The notes: a model not told the origin generated them from the sequence alone. Shown: positions 25,467 through 35,178, counted from the stretch's first letter. The stretch is 64,000 nucleotides of DNA from Epibacterium ulvae (GCF_018678075.1 NZ_JAHHIR010000028.1:80027-144026); one strand, 5' to 3'. Numbers and translations are program-made.

Positions 25467-26255
25467 TTAGACCTTGCGGGCGACCATCCAGACCGTGTCA
25501 TAGGTCAACGGCAGCTGCGCGCCATCGCCAAACTGGTTGCGATAGTCCGCGTCGAATTCCGCGAGCATGCGTTTGCTCCACTGGCAACCAGATCGGGCGT
25601 TGACCCCGGTCGCGCGCAGATGTCGTAGGACCTGTGATGCGGTTGCGAAATTTAAAACCACAGGCGCTTGTCTGAGCGTGACAAGCTCCATCCCGGCCGG
25701 TAACCACGCGGCCAAGGTTTCAGCGTCACTATAATTTGGTGCCGCCGCATCGGAGCCGAGGGCGACCAATTCATGGAAATGGGACGTCCCAAAGGTTGAG
25801 AGCGCCAGATAGCCACCGGGTTTTAGCGCCGCGCCAAGGCGTTCCAGCGCCAACCGCCCGTCACGCACCCATTGCAGGGTCGACGCAGAGGCCACCAGAT
25901 CGAGATCTTGCGGCAGTGCGAGCTGTTCGATCGCGCCTGCGGTGAACTGCACGTTTTGACAATGCTCGCGTGCTAGCTGGCAGGCGCTGCCTTCGGCTTC
26001 ACCGACCAGATCGTTCAGCAAAAGCGTGTCGATGTTATGTGCGGACACTAGCGCGCGGGTGAGATGCCCGGTGCCGCAGCCGAACTCAAACGCGCGGGTC
26101 ATACGCTCGGGCGCACCGGCCCTTTGCAACATCGCAACCAAGTCCTGGGCAATGCGTTTTTGGGCAATTGCCGCATCGTGGTAGGTGTCCAACCCACGAC
26201 GAAAGCTGTCGCGGACACGGGACCGGCTGTCCTGGCTACGTTGATGATCTCTCAT
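25467..26255 (-). CDS. bioC: Malonyl-ACP O-methyltransferase
   Basis: Starts pimeloyl synthesis by methylating malonyl-ACP with SAM. It is a 262-residue class I methyltransferase with SAM-binding AFEFGCGTGHLTRAL, LLLNDLVGEAEG and the post-II block LDLVASASTLQWV, typical of BioC (DRVRxSFxRxxxTYxxxA-like start: RDSFRRGLDTYHDAAIAQ). The ATG at 26255 overlaps the bioG stop (ATGA). The longer frame from 26273 is not needed. It is the last gene of the bioBFDAGC operon. Confidence 0.9.
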   Translation of the reverse strand: MRDHQRSQDSRSRVRDSFRRGLDTYHDAAIAQKRIAQDLVAMLQRAGAPERMTRAFEFGCGTGHLTRALVSAHNIDTLLLNDLVGEAEGSACQLAREHCQNVQFTAGAIEQLALPQDLDLVASASTLQWVRDGRLALERLGAALKPGGYLALSTFGTSHFHELVALGSDAAAPNYSDAETLAAWLPAGMELVTLRQAPVVLNFATASQVLRHLRATGVNARSGCQWSKRMLAEFDADYRNQFGDGAQLPLTYDTVWMVARKV

Positions 26256-26869
26256 GACCAAAACGCGTCCCATCTGGAAATTTTCTCAAATGGCGCATGG
26301 GGCGCATCAACGACACGCGGCTCCTGCCCAGCCCAGGCGCGTTGCATGTTTTGCAGGGGGAAAATCGCATCGTTCTGCGCAATCCAGACCGTATCAAAGA
26401 CCGTGTCAGGCGCCGCACCCCGCCCTTCGACCGCCTGCAATTCCGCGCGACGCGCCGCGACATCGATCTCTGCCTCGCCTTGCTCTTGCCCAAAGACGCG
26501 CGTCTGGAACTGTTGATAGCTGGCTTGCGTTAACCCGTCGATGGTCCGACGATAGGCCAGCGGCGGGATCCCTTGCCTGCGGTCGACCGGGTTCAAACTG
26601 CCACAGAGAGCGACGCGGTGGCGAAACGCAGTTGGGTTTTCGGCCTGCCAATGACCAAAGGCCGCGACACCAAAGGACCAGGCCACCAGATCCACCGAAG
26701 AGTAGACGCTCAGATCGGGCAAGTCCGCATCAAGATCGCGGTAGTCATCCAGGAAATAGACATCGCGATCCTTGGGCAGCGCGTCAAACGGCGCGGATCC
26801 GACTGCCCAACCGCCAAAGACCACCATGGCCTCTTCTTGTCCCGACTGATGCAACCAGCGCCCGTTCAT
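26252..26869 (-). CDS. bioG: Pimeloyl-[ACP] methyl ester esterase BioG
   Basis: Alpha/beta-hydrolase (DUF452) that removes the methyl ester from pimeloyl-ACP methyl ester, ending the BioC-primed elongation. The 205-residue product has the oxyanion segment FGGWAVGSAPF, the nucleophile elbow in DLVAWSFGVAAFG (Ser about residue 66) and a C-terminal His in APHAPFEK. BioG replaces E. coli BioH in many bacteria. Its start lies four bases after the bioA stop, and its end overlaps bioC. Confidence 0.9.
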   Translation of the reverse strand: MNGRWLHQSGQEEAMVVFGGWAVGSAPFDALPKDRDVYFLDDYRDLDADLPDLSVYSSVDLVAWSFGVAAFGHWQAENPTAFRHRVALCGSLNPVDRRQGIPPLAYRRTIDGLTQASYQQFQTRVFGQEQGEAEIDVAARRAELQAVEGRGAAPDTVFDTVWIAQNDAIFPLQNMQRAWAGQEPRVVDAPHAPFEKISRWDAFWS

Positions 26870-26872
26870 GGC

Positions 26873-28165
26873 CTAGAGCTCCCGCGCCAGGCGCAGCATG
26901 CCGGCCGTAATCTGGCCCAGCTCATCCGGCGTCGTGATGAACGGAGGCATGGTGTAGATGTTCTTACCAAAGGGACGCAGAAACACGCCCATGTCCTTGG
27001 CCCGTGCATGGGCGTCATCGGCGCTGACGCGATACTTCATCTCGATCACGCCGATCCCGCCGAGAACCCGCACATCCGCCACGTTTTCCAGATCGCGCGC
27101 AGGGGCCAACTCCGTGGCCATCTGCGCGGCAATGTCCGCAACACGGGTGCGCCAATCCTGCGCCGTCAACACATCCAGCGCCGCCTTGGCCGCGGCACAG
27201 GCCAAAGGGTTCGCCATATAGGTCGGTCCATGCATAAAAATACCCGGATTGCCGCCGCCGACCCCTTTGGCCACGCGGTCATTGGTCATAGTGCAGGCAA
27301 AGGAGATATGCCCACCGGTCAAACCCTTGCCAAGGCAGATGATATCCGGCTCCACATTGCAAAAGCTCGTAGCGAACAGCTCTCCGGTGCGGCCAAAACC
27401 GGTTGCGATTTCGTCAAAGATCAACAAAATACCAAGCTCATCACAGATCCGGCGCGCCTGATTCAGATATTCGGGGTGGTAGAAATACATGCCGCCGGTG
27501 CCTTGGACGACCGGTTCCAGGATCAAGGCTGCGATTTTGTGCTGGCCAGTTTCCAGCGTGCGACGCAGCTCGGCCAATCCGTTGGCGCTTGGATCCTCTG
27601 GCCAATCTTGCCCTAACACCGCCGGTGGACGCGGGACAAAATGCTGCACGCTAAGCGCGCCTTGGAACAGATGGTGCATGCCAGTGTCGGGATCACAGAC
27701 GCTCATCGCTTTCCAAGTGTCACCGTGATAGCCGGAGCGGACCGTGGCAAATTCACTGCGCCCGGGGTGGCCAAGGGCGTGCTGATACTGCACCGCCATT
27801 TTCATCGCCACTTCAACCGAGACCGAGCCGCTGTCGCAGTAAAAGATCCGGGTGAGCGTGTCCGGTGTGATTTCCAGCAGTTTCCGCCCCAAATCGACAG
27901 CAGGATCATGGGTCAACCCGCCGAACATCACATGTGGCAGGCGGTCCAACTGGTCATGCATCGCGCGGGTAATTTCGGGGTGACGGTGACCATGCATCAT
28001 GCACCACCAGGACGACATCGCATCGATCAACCGCGTGCCATCGTCGAGCGTCAGATGGACGCCCTCGGCCTCTTTCACGACAAAGGTAGGACCCGGTTTG
28101 GTGACATTGGTATAGGGGTGCCAAAGATGGTGCTGGTCAAACTCCAGCTGCGTCAGGTCGCGCAT
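26873..28165 (-). CDS. bioA: Adenosylmethionine-8-amino-7-oxononanoate aminotransferase
   Basis: Converts KAPA to DAPA using SAM as amino donor. It is a 430-residue class III aminotransferase with HLWHPYTNVT and the BioA-specific MSSWWCMMHGHRHPEI near the N-terminus, YCDSGSVSVEVAMKMA (PLP phosphate), LLIFDEIATGFGRTG and the Schiff-base lysine in CLGKGLTGGHI. The start is the ATG at 28165, inside the last codons of bioD (13-base overlap). The upstream part of the long frame is a bioD shadow. Confidence 0.95.
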   Translation of the reverse strand: MRDLTQLEFDQHHLWHPYTNVTKPGPTFVVKEAEGVHLTLDDGTRLIDAMSSWWCMMHGHRHPEITRAMHDQLDRLPHVMFGGLTHDPAVDLGRKLLEITPDTLTRIFYCDSGSVSVEVAMKMAVQYQHALGHPGRSEFATVRSGYHGDTWKAMSVCDPDTGMHHLFQGALSVQHFVPRPPAVLGQDWPEDPSANGLAELRRTLETGQHKIAALILEPVVQGTGGMYFYHPEYLNQARRICDELGILLIFDEIATGFGRTGELFATSFCNVEPDIICLGKGLTGGHISFACTMTNDRVAKGVGGGNPGIFMHGPTYMANPLACAAAKAALDVLTAQDWRTRVADIAAQMATELAPARDLENVADVRVLGGIGVIEMKYRVSADDAHARAKDMGVFLRPFGKNIYTMPPFITTPDELGQITAGMLRLAREL

Positions 28166-28797
28166 GATGTCCCCTCCATCGTGTTGCGGATCAGATCCAG
28201 TTTCAGGTTCTCGGCGACGGCGGATTTCACGGTCTTGGGTGTCACTTCGGCCAAATGAGGCAAGCACCCCAGGTGCGCGACCGCGCCAAAGCTGCAAATC
28301 GTGTCTTCGACATCCGGGGTGGTCTCCCCCACAAAGATGATGCCCACAACCGGCACCTGCGCCGCACGCAACGCACGGAGCGACAGGAGGCTGTGGTTGA
28401 TCGTACCAAGCGCGGTGCGTGCGCATAAAACAACCGGCGCCTGCCAACGGGCAAAGAGATCCAAGTATAACGTATCCCGGCTCAAGGGCACCATGACCCC
28501 GCCTGCGCCCTCAACGACAAACGGCCCCTTCCCCACTGGCAAGGTGAGCTGCGATGGGTCAATCGTGACACCTTCGGCCTCGGCCGACAGATGGGGCGAG
28601 GCGGGCACTTGCAGGCGATAGGTTTCGGGCAAAATCGGCTGGCCGGTCAGGCGCGCAACAGCCTGTGTGTCGGTTTCCTCTGCCAATCCGGATTGCACAG
28701 GTTTCCAATAGGTTGCCCCGAGCGCCTGCGTCAGCCCGGCTGAGACCACAGTTTTGCCGATACCCGTATCCGTTCCAGTGACAACAACCGTGTTCAT
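28153..28797 (-). CDS. bioD: Dethiobiotin synthetase
   Basis: Closes the ureido ring of DAPA with CO2 and ATP. It is a 214-residue P-loop protein with VVVTGTDTGIGKTVVSAGL (Walker A, residues 5-15), YWKPVQSGL, VVEGAGGVMVPLS and PVVGIIFVGE. The ATG at 28797 overlaps the bioF stop by one base (ATGA). The longer frame to 29031 is rejected. Confidence 0.95.
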   Translation of the reverse strand: MNTVVVTGTDTGIGKTVVSAGLTQALGATYWKPVQSGLAEETDTQAVARLTGQPILPETYRLQVPASPHLSAEAEGVTIDPSQLTLPVGKGPFVVEGAGGVMVPLSRDTLYLDLFARWQAPVVLCARTALGTINHSLLSLRALRAAQVPVVGIIFVGETTPDVEDTICSFGAVAHLGCLPHLAEVTPKTVKSAVAENLKLDLIRNTMEGTSCAT

Positions 28798-29933
28798 GTG
28801 AAATCCTGCCGCAGTTGCGCGAGGTCCGAGAACATCGAAGAAATGACACCCGCGTCTGTGTTCAAAGTGATCGATAGCCGCAGACGTGAGGTGCCGCGTG
28901 GCACCGTGGGCGGGCGGATGCCGCGAATGTCGTAGCCGATTTCTTGCAAGCCGTGTGCCAGAGCCATCGTGGGTTTGTCGCCGCCGATGATCACCGGCAT
29001 GATCTGGCTTTGAAAACCGCTGAGCCCACAAAGCCGCGCGGCCTCCCGGTGGGCATGATCAACCGTCGCGCGCGCGCGGCGTCGCAGATCGTGGTTTTCC
29101 GCCACTTCCCGTAGAGCCGCCCGCACGAGCGCTGCATTCAACGGCGAGGGTGCCGTGGCATAGATAAAGCTGCGCGCCTTGTTGATCAGCGTGTCCACCA
29201 AGACCCGCGCGCCGCAGATCAAAGCACCAGACACCCCGAGCCCTTTGCCACAGGTGTGCAGGCACAGGACGTTTTTATGATGCGCAACCGCATGTGCGAC
29301 GCCACGCCCAAGGTCCCCCATCACAGCTGTTGAATGCGCCTCGTCCACGACCAGCACCGCGTCATGTTGTTGGGCGAGCTGAAAGAGGTCCGAAACGGGG
29401 GCGATGTCGCCATCCATTGAGTAGACGCCTTCAACCGCGATCCAGATCCGCCCCGCGCCGCCTTCGTTTCGCCATGCCGCAATTGCATCCCCTGCGGCCT
29501 GAACGTCACTGTGCGCAAAGCTGCGTGTCTCGGCCCGACCAAGGCGCATACCGTCATGGGCGCTGGCGTGGATCAGCGCATCAAACAGCACCAGATCGCC
29601 TTGCTGCGGCAGAGTTGAAAAAATTGCCATATTGGCATTGAACCCACCACCCATAAAGAGCGCGGCCTGCGTGCCAAAGAAGGCAGCAGCTTCATCCTCA
29701 AGCTGTTGATGCTCATCCGCGTTGCCGCGCAACAGACGGGACCCGCCTGCCCCAACTGGAACACCACGCGCAATTGCATCGCCTGCAGCCTGCCGCAGCA
29801 CATCGCTGTCGGCGAGGCCCAGATAGTCGTTCGAGGCAAAGTCCTGCCCTTTGCGCGGCAAGAGCTGGCGCAATCGCCCCCGCTCCTGCAGGCGATCCAG
29901 CGCCTGCGCATGCCGCGCAAAACGAGCCGCCAT
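28794..29933 (-). CDS. bioF: 8-amino-7-oxononanoate synthase
   Basis: PLP enzyme that condenses pimeloyl-ACP with alanine to KAPA. The 379-residue product has DFASNDYLGLA (about residue 32), GAGGSRLLRGN, VDEAHSTAVMG and the PLP lysine in TCGKGLGVSGA. The start is the ATG at 29933, within the bioB stop (TGATG). The upstream extension of the frame is antisense or shadow of bioB. Tight coupling to bioB and bioD indicates a single mRNA. Confidence 0.95.
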   Translation of the reverse strand: MAARFARHAQALDRLQERGRLRQLLPRKGQDFASNDYLGLADSDVLRQAAGDAIARGVPVGAGGSRLLRGNADEHQQLEDEAAAFFGTQAALFMGGGFNANMAIFSTLPQQGDLVLFDALIHASAHDGMRLGRAETRSFAHSDVQAAGDAIAAWRNEGGAGRIWIAVEGVYSMDGDIAPVSDLFQLAQQHDAVLVVDEAHSTAVMGDLGRGVAHAVAHHKNVLCLHTCGKGLGVSGALICGARVLVDTLINKARSFIYATAPSPLNAALVRAALREVAENHDLRRRARATVDHAHREAARLCGLSGFQSQIMPVIIGGDKPTMALAHGLQEIGYDIRGIRPPTVPRGTSRLRLSITLNTDAGVISSMFSDLAQLRQDFT

Positions 29934-30910
29934 CAGCGGCTGCCGTCGCACCCCGCCGCCATAGCGGTGATGCCTAGACGGTTGAACAGGGCGACATCGT
30001 GGTCTTCTTCGGGATTGTCTGCGGTCAGAAGCGTGTCGCCGACAAAGATCGAATTCGCACCGGCAAAGAAGCACATCGCCTGCAGCTCATCTGTCATATC
30101 GGTGCGACCGGCAGACAGGCGCACATGGGATTTCGGCATCAAGATACGGGCCAGCGCGATGGTGCGCACGAATTCGATCGGGTCCAGTTTTTCCACGTCA
30201 GCCAAGGGCGTATCCGCGATGGGGATCAGCATGTTGACCGGCACGGAATCCGGGTGCTCTTCCAATGTCGCCAGCGCCAGTAGCATATCGATACGGTCCA
30301 TCTGCTGCTCACCCATGCCAACGATACCGCCGGCACAGACCTTGATCCCGGCTTCGCGCACACGGTTCAGCGTGTCGATCCGGTCGGCAAAGGTGCGGGT
30401 GGTGATGATCTCTTTGTAATAGCGCTCAGAGGTGTCGATATTGTGGTTGTAATAATCCAGCCCCGCATCGCGCAGACGGAAGACCTGATCCTCTTCCAAC
30501 ATGCCAAGGGTCATGCAGGTTTCCATCCCCATCTCTTTGACCCCGTGGATCATCGCCTCAAGCGCGGCCATATCGCGATCCTTGGGCGAGCGCCAAGCGG
30601 CCCCCATGCAATAGCGCGTGGCGCCTGCTTCCTTGGCTTTGCGGGCCTCGGACAGCACACGCTCAACCTCGATCAATTTGGCCGCTGAAAGCTGGGCACC
30701 GTTGCGTGCAGATTGCGAGCAATAGGCGCAGTCTTCGGGGCAGCCGCCGGTTTTGATCGACAGGAGCTTGGACATCTGCACCTGATTGGGATCAAACAGT
30801 GCTCGGTGAACCGTTTGCGCCTGGAACAAAAGATCCATGAACGGCTGGTTGTAAATTTTCTCGGCTTCCTCACGCGTCCAGTCGGTGCGAATAGGGGCTG
30901 CGTCCAGCAT
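29933..30910 (-). CDS. bioB: Biotin synthase
   Basis: Radical-SAM enzyme that inserts sulfur into dethiobiotin. The 325-residue product has the [4Fe-4S] triad CxxxCxxC at Cys57, Cys61 and Cys64 ([12 protein letters not shown]), the [2Fe-2S] ligands RYCMGAAW and METCMTLG, and Arg in VRLSAGR. AGGAGA precedes the ATG at 30910. It is the first gene of bioBFDAGC, controlled by two BioR boxes upstream. Confidence 0.97.
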   Translation of the reverse strand: MLDAAPIRTDWTREEAEKIYNQPFMDLLFQAQTVHRALFDPNQVQMSKLLSIKTGGCPEDCAYCSQSARNGAQLSAAKLIEVERVLSEARKAKEAGATRYCMGAAWRSPKDRDMAALEAMIHGVKEMGMETCMTLGMLEEDQVFRLRDAGLDYYNHNIDTSERYYKEIITTRTFADRIDTLNRVREAGIKVCAGGIVGMGEQQMDRIDMLLALATLEEHPDSVPVNMLIPIADTPLADVEKLDPIEFVRTIALARILMPKSHVRLSAGRTDMTDELQAMCFFAGANSIFVGDTLLTADNPEEDHDVALFNRLGITAMAAGCDGSR

Positions 30911-30930
30911 GGAGATCTCCTGCGATCATT

Positions 30931-30940
30931 TTATCTATAA
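30931..30940. promoter_or_regulatory. BioR box 1 (bio operon)
   Basis: TTATCTATAA, an exact match to the binding site of BioR, the GntR-family biotin repressor of alphaproteobacteria. It lies 21 bases before the bioB start codon, in the leader. Confidence 0.85.
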
Positions 30941-30973
30941 AAATTCGCCACACATTCGGCGAGTTGGCAGCTT

Positions 30974-30983
30974 TTATAGATAA
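30974..30983. promoter_or_regulatory. BioR box 2 (bio operon), inverted
   Basis: TTATAGATAA, the exact reverse complement of box 1. On the transcribed minus strand it overlaps a likely -10 element (TATAAA, 30977-30972), with a possible -35 TTGATA at 31002-30997, so occupancy would block RNA polymerase. bioR itself is not in the window. Confidence 0.85.
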
Positions 30984-31043
30984 GTATCTGCTTACTTATC
31001 AAGCCCGCATTTTTTCGTAGAGCGGCTTGGACGCTTTGCACGA

Positions 31044-31071
31044 CAAAGGGCGGTACATTTCGCACCGCCCT
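31044..31071 (-). terminator. Terminator of the RTX gene
   Basis: On the minus strand AGGGCGGT/ACCGCCCT with a nine-base loop is followed by TTTGTC, 21 bases after the RTX stop. Confidence 0.65.
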
Positions 31072-31092
31072 CGCCCCATTTGAGATGTCGAA

Positions 31093-32565
31093 TTAGAATT
31101 CGAAATCAAATTGTCCGGTGATCGACAGCTGCGTATTTGTGACTTGAACGCTCTCCTCCAAAAGAACGTAATCCTCGAACACGATCTGGCTTTCGACTGC
31201 GGTCCCCACGCCAACGGTCAGGATAGAATCTGTGCCATCCAGTGTTACGTCAAAGTTGGACGTATCCGTGCCGTCGATCGAGATCGAGATCCAATCACTC
31301 TCTTCGAAATCGCGGATCGTGTCGTTGCCAAATCCAATATCCATGTCCTCACCGGCGTGAACGAAGAATTCAAATGTATCAGCGCCAGAGCCGCCTTCCA
31401 GAAGATCGTCGCCCTCACCACCATTGATCACATCGGCGGTCGCATTGCCCAGAACAGTGTCGTCTCCGATTCCACCGTAAAGATAGTCGAAGCCATCACT
31501 GCCGATCAGCACGTCATTGCCAGCGCCACCCGAAACAACAAAACCATTGTCTGCAGAGCTGAACAAAACATCGTCTGACACAACGTTAAATTCAGAGCCA
31601 TGGAACGTGTGACGGAGGTTTACAAAGCCATCTTCTGGCAACTCGTACGTCGGCAAGATGTAGCTTTCGAGTGTAATCGTGCTCTCTTGCTCTGTGCCTT
31701 CGGCGATGGTCAGGACCGTGTCCGTTTCGGTATATTCAGCTGAGATCGAGAACACGCCGGATTGGCTGTCAAAGATCCGCAGCGTGTCGCCTTCGCCAAA
31801 ATCCGTGATCGTGTCGTTGCCGTGGCCGATATAGACCTCATACCTGTCGCCACCACCGTTACCGGTCAGAACATTGTCGCCGTCAAAGACCTCGAAGCTA
31901 TCCGAGCCCGTGCCGCCGATCAAAACATCTTCGCCGCCGCTCGCATAAAGGAGGTCGCCCCCTTCATCTGAAGCGATCAGCGTGTCGTTGCCCAGTCCCC
32001 CGTTCAAAAAGTCGTTGCCGCCTACAGCGATCAAGAGGTCGTCGCCCGCATACCCTTGAAGGTCATCTTGTACCTCTGCGCTTCCGGTCAAGATGTCATC
32101 GGATACGACACCATCAGGTACGAAGCCGAATCCAAAGGAGTAGTCCACAACTGTGTCGTCTTCAAACGGACCCGCAATGTAGTTCACCAAACGCAGCGTG
32201 CTTTGCCCCGGGGTGCCCGCCGCCAAAACCAGAAGTGTATCGTTCCCATCATAAGTCACATCGAACGAAACCGGTGCGCCACCGAAATTGAAGAAATACA
32301 AAAAATCCCCGGCACTGAAGTCCGTCACGACGTCATTGCCTGCGCTGAAATCCGAGCTGAACTCTAGATAGAAATTGTCGTTGCCCGCGCCGCCGGTCAG
32401 GACGTCATCGCCGCCGTAACCACCCGAAATCCAATCGTCGCCTTCCAGCCCCGATACAGTGTCATTCCCTTCACCGCCTTGAAGAAAATCTTCACCGGCC
32501 GTGCCCAAAAAAAGCTCTCCCTCGACAACTTCACTGGTTGCAGAAATTTCTGATATAATTGACAT
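31093..32565 (-). CDS. RTX-type (hemolysin-repeat) calcium-binding secreted protein
   Basis: A 490-residue acidic protein built of nonapeptide GGxGxDxLx blocks. Examples are GEDFLQGGEGNDTVSGLEGDDWISGG near the N-terminus and GGAGNDVLIGSDGFDYLYGGIGDDT further on, alternating with segments like DFSAGDFLYFF and DTLLVLAAGTPGQSTLRL. The repeats form Ca2+-bound beta-rolls, and such proteins leave the cell by type I secretion. No enzymatic domain is seen and no secretion genes are nearby. AGGAGG precedes the ATG at 32565. A C-terminal aromatic/hydrophobic end (ITGQFDFEF) fits an uncleaved type I signal. Confidence 0.88.
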   Translation of the reverse strand: MSIISEISATSEVVEGELFLGTAGEDFLQGGEGNDTVSGLEGDDWISGGYGGDDVLTGGAGNDNFYLEFSSDFSAGNDVVTDFSAGDFLYFFNFGGAPVSFDVTYDGNDTLLVLAAGTPGQSTLRLVNYIAGPFEDDTVVDYSFGFGFVPDGVVSDDILTGSAEVQDDLQGYAGDDLLIAVGGNDFLNGGLGNDTLIASDEGGDLLYASGGEDVLIGGTGSDSFEVFDGDNVLTGNGGGDRYEVYIGHGNDTITDFGEGDTLRIFDSQSGVFSISAEYTETDTVLTIAEGTEQESTITLESYILPTYELPEDGFVNLRHTFHGSEFNVVSDDVLFSSADNGFVVSGGAGNDVLIGSDGFDYLYGGIGDDTVLGNATADVINGGEGDDLLEGGSGADTFEFFVHAGEDMDIGFGNDTIRDFEESDWISISIDGTDTSNFDVTLDGTDSILTVGVGTAVESQIVFEDYVLLEESVQVTNTQLSITGQFDFEF

Positions 32566-32928
32566 AGCTTGCCTCCTAAAATTGCAGGCACAGGTAGCAT
32601 CCCCAAGGGTTAACAAATTCTTAATTTTCTATGTTTAGATTCCTAATTTCAAAATAAAAAACATCTGGACAAATAACCACAAACATCTAACAAAAAACCA
32701 TAATAAACGAATACGCAACCTCGAATCATCTCACCTTATTCGACAAAGTGAAATCTAAGAGAAACCGCCGGATAGCGCTCGTTAGACCCAAGACACGCGA
32801 TCCAGTGTGGTGAACCGCTGGCCATCGCTGGGTTCTCATGTATGACGCTACATGTTTTTCATGGCGGCCTTCGACGCGCTGTGGTTACTGATCTGATCAG
32901 GAACTATTGCGCATGAGGAACCTCAGAC
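32566..32928. other. Divergent intergenic region, RTX gene / bisC
   Basis: 363 bases, strikingly AT-rich from about 32600 to 32760 and then normal GC up to bisC. It must hold both divergent promoters. No operator or repeat stood out and no gene is seen. Confidence 0.5.
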
Positions 32929-35178
32929 ATGGCACAGCGTCACGGGCGTCGAACCTTCATCACCTCAAGCCATTGGGGCGCGATGGAAGTGGATGTTGAC
33001 GGTGATCGGCTGACCGCAGCACGCCCTTTTGCGCGCGACCCAAATCCGTCCAAAATTGCACATATTCTACCGGACGCCGTACATCATTCATCCCGCGTCG
33101 CGCGGCCCGCGATCCGGCGCGCTTGGCTTGATCGCCGTGACCGCTCTGGCCGGGGCGAGGGTGACTATGTGGACCTCCCCTGGGACGAGGCTTTGGACAT
33201 TGCGGCGCAAGAGATTGACCGCGTTTGCACGACCCATGGCAATGACGCTATTTTCGGCGGCTCTTATGGTTGGGCCTCGGCTGGGCGGTTTCATCACGCC
33301 CAAAGCCAGGTGCATCGGTTTTTGAATGCGATCGGCGGCTATGTGAAATCCTTTGGCAGCTATTCCACCGGCTGTGCGCAATCCATCATGCCCCATGTGT
33401 TTGGCATACCCTTCCTGAAATACACCTACGACTCGCAAGACAGTTGGCAAACTATCCTGGATCACACCGAAACTCTGGTGATGTTTGGCGGTATCAACCC
33501 CAAGAACAGTCAGGTCTCGATGGGCGGGATAACCGAGCATGAAACCGAAGATTGGTTCGACCGCTTTGCCGCCAAGGGGATGCAGCGCATCAACATCGGC
33601 CCCCAACGCAGCGACGCGCCCGAGGGCTGCGCATGGATGCCCTGTCGTCCGGGATCCGACACGGCCCTAATGCTGGCCCTGGCTTTTGTCCTGGAAGAGG
33701 AAGGTCGCACCGACCATGCGTTCCTTGCGCAATACACCACAGGGTTCGAACGCTTCCGCCCCTACCTGATGGGAGAGGTAGACGGGCAGCCGAAATCGCC
33801 AGAATGGGCCGTAGCGCTGTGCGGTGTCGCAGCCGCGGAGATTCGCACGCTTGCGCGCCGTATGTCGACCACGCGCACCTTGATCACCGTTGCTTGGTCC
33901 CTGCAGCGCGGTGAGCACGGCGAGCAACCCTATTGGATGAGCGCAGTCCTCGCAGCCATGCTCGGCCAGATCGGCCTGCCGGGCGGCGGCGTTGGATATG
34001 GCTATGGCGCCATCGGCACAATTGGCAAGTCGATGCGCGGCCCACGGGGAGCCACCCTTCCCCAAGGCGACAATGCGATCAAGACCGTCATCCCCGTCGC
34101 GCGCATTTCCGATATGCTGCTGCACCCCGGTGAAGACTATGATTTCAACGGCAAACGTGAACCCTACCCCGATATCCGGCTGGTCTATTGGGCGGGCGGC
34201 AATCCGTTCCACCACCATCAGGATCTCAACCGGCTGCACCAGGCCTGGCAGCAGCCCGAGACCATAATTGTAAATGAACCCTGGTGGACCGCGACGGCCC
34301 AGCGCGCCGATATCGTGTTTCCGGCCACAACCCCATATGAGCGCGAAGACATTGGGCGTAGCGATCTGGACGAGTACCTCTACCACATGCCGCAGCTGAT
34401 CCCGCCCGTTGGGGACGCCCGCGATGACTACGCGATTTTTGTGGGTCTTGCAGAGCGGTTGGGCGCGACTGAGACCTTTACCGAAGGGCGCAGCGCTCAG
34501 GGCTGGCTGGAACATCTTTACGGTGAGCTTGAAACAAGCGCCCAAGGCTTGGGGCTGGAGCTGCCAAGCTTTGACGCGCTCAAGGATCAGAACTGGGTCA
34601 AGCTACCGGTCGCGCAGAAAGAAGCGCCGCCATCATTCCTCAACCGGTTTCGTGCGGATCCAGTTGGTCGGCCCTTGGCAACGCCTTCCGGCAAGATTGA
34701 GATCTTTTCTGAGACGATCGACAGCTTTGGCTATGCGGACTGTCCGGGGCATCCCGTTTGGTTGCCGCCGTCAGAATGGCCGGGTGCAGCAACCGCTGCC
34801 GCACCCTTGCATCTGGTCTCCCCCCAGCCCGGCGACAAGTTGCACAGCCAATTTGAAAGCGCGCTGGCAGATCAAGCCGGTGCGCGGCCTGAACAGCTGA
34901 TCCTGCACCCGGATGACGCGGTCCCCCGTGGGATCGAAACCGGCATGCTAGTCAAAGTGTTCAACGCGCGTGGAGTTTGCCGCGCCCGCGCCATGATCAG
35001 CGAGGACATCACCCCGGGCGTTGTCGCGCTGCCCACAGGGGCATGGTACGGCAAACCCGGCGCGCTGATCGACCCCAATGGCAACCCTAATGTCCTGACC
35101 AAGGACGTCGGCACCTCACGTCTGGGACAAGGGTGTTCTGCGCACACCGCACTGGTTGAGGTCACTAAAATCGATTGA
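32929..35178 (+). CDS. bisC: Biotin/methionine sulfoxide reductase-like molybdoenzyme (DMSO reductase family)
   Basis: A 749-residue bis-MGD enzyme of the BisC/TorA/DorA group, which reduces S- or N-oxides. GGSYGWASAGRFHHAQ and SFGSYSTGCAQSIMPHV contain the Mo-ligand Ser146. WSLQRGEHGEQPYWM, MLGQIGLPGGGVGYGYG and the C-terminal molydopterin domain (SPQPGDKLHSQFES, LHPDDAVPRGI) follow. It has no twin-arginine signal and no Fe-S cysteine motif, so it should be cytoplasmic, as BisC is, rather than a periplasmic TMAO/DMSO reductase. Its neighbourhood with the biotin operon fits a role in recovering biotin from biotin sulfoxide, but methionine sulfoxide is also possible. Confidence 0.85.
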   Translation: MAQRHGRRTFITSSHWGAMEVDVDGDRLTAARPFARDPNPSKIAHILPDAVHHSSRVARPAIRRAWLDRRDRSGRGEGDYVDLPWDEALDIAAQEIDRVCTTHGNDAIFGGSYGWASAGRFHHAQSQVHRFLNAIGGYVKSFGSYSTGCAQSIMPHVFGIPFLKYTYDSQDSWQTILDHTETLVMFGGINPKNSQVSMGGITEHETEDWFDRFAAKGMQRINIGPQRSDAPEGCAWMPCRPGSDTALMLALAFVLEEEGRTDHAFLAQYTTGFERFRPYLMGEVDGQPKSPEWAVALCGVAAAEIRTLARRMSTTRTLITVAWSLQRGEHGEQPYWMSAVLAAMLGQIGLPGGGVGYGYGAIGTIGKSMRGPRGATLPQGDNAIKTVIPVARISDMLLHPGEDYDFNGKREPYPDIRLVYWAGGNPFHHHQDLNRLHQAWQQPETIIVNEPWWTATAQRADIVFPATTPYEREDIGRSDLDEYLYHMPQLIPPVGDARDDYAIFVGLAERLGATETFTEGRSAQGWLEHLYGELETSAQGLGLELPSFDALKDQNWVKLPVAQKEAPPSFLNRFRADPVGRPLATPSGKIEIFSETIDSFGYADCPGHPVWLPPSEWPGAATAAAPLHLVSPQPGDKLHSQFESALADQAGARPEQLILHPDDAVPRGIETGMLVKVFNARGVCRARAMISEDITPGVVALPTGAWYGKPGALIDPNGNPNVLTKDVGTSRLGQGCSAHTALVEVTKID

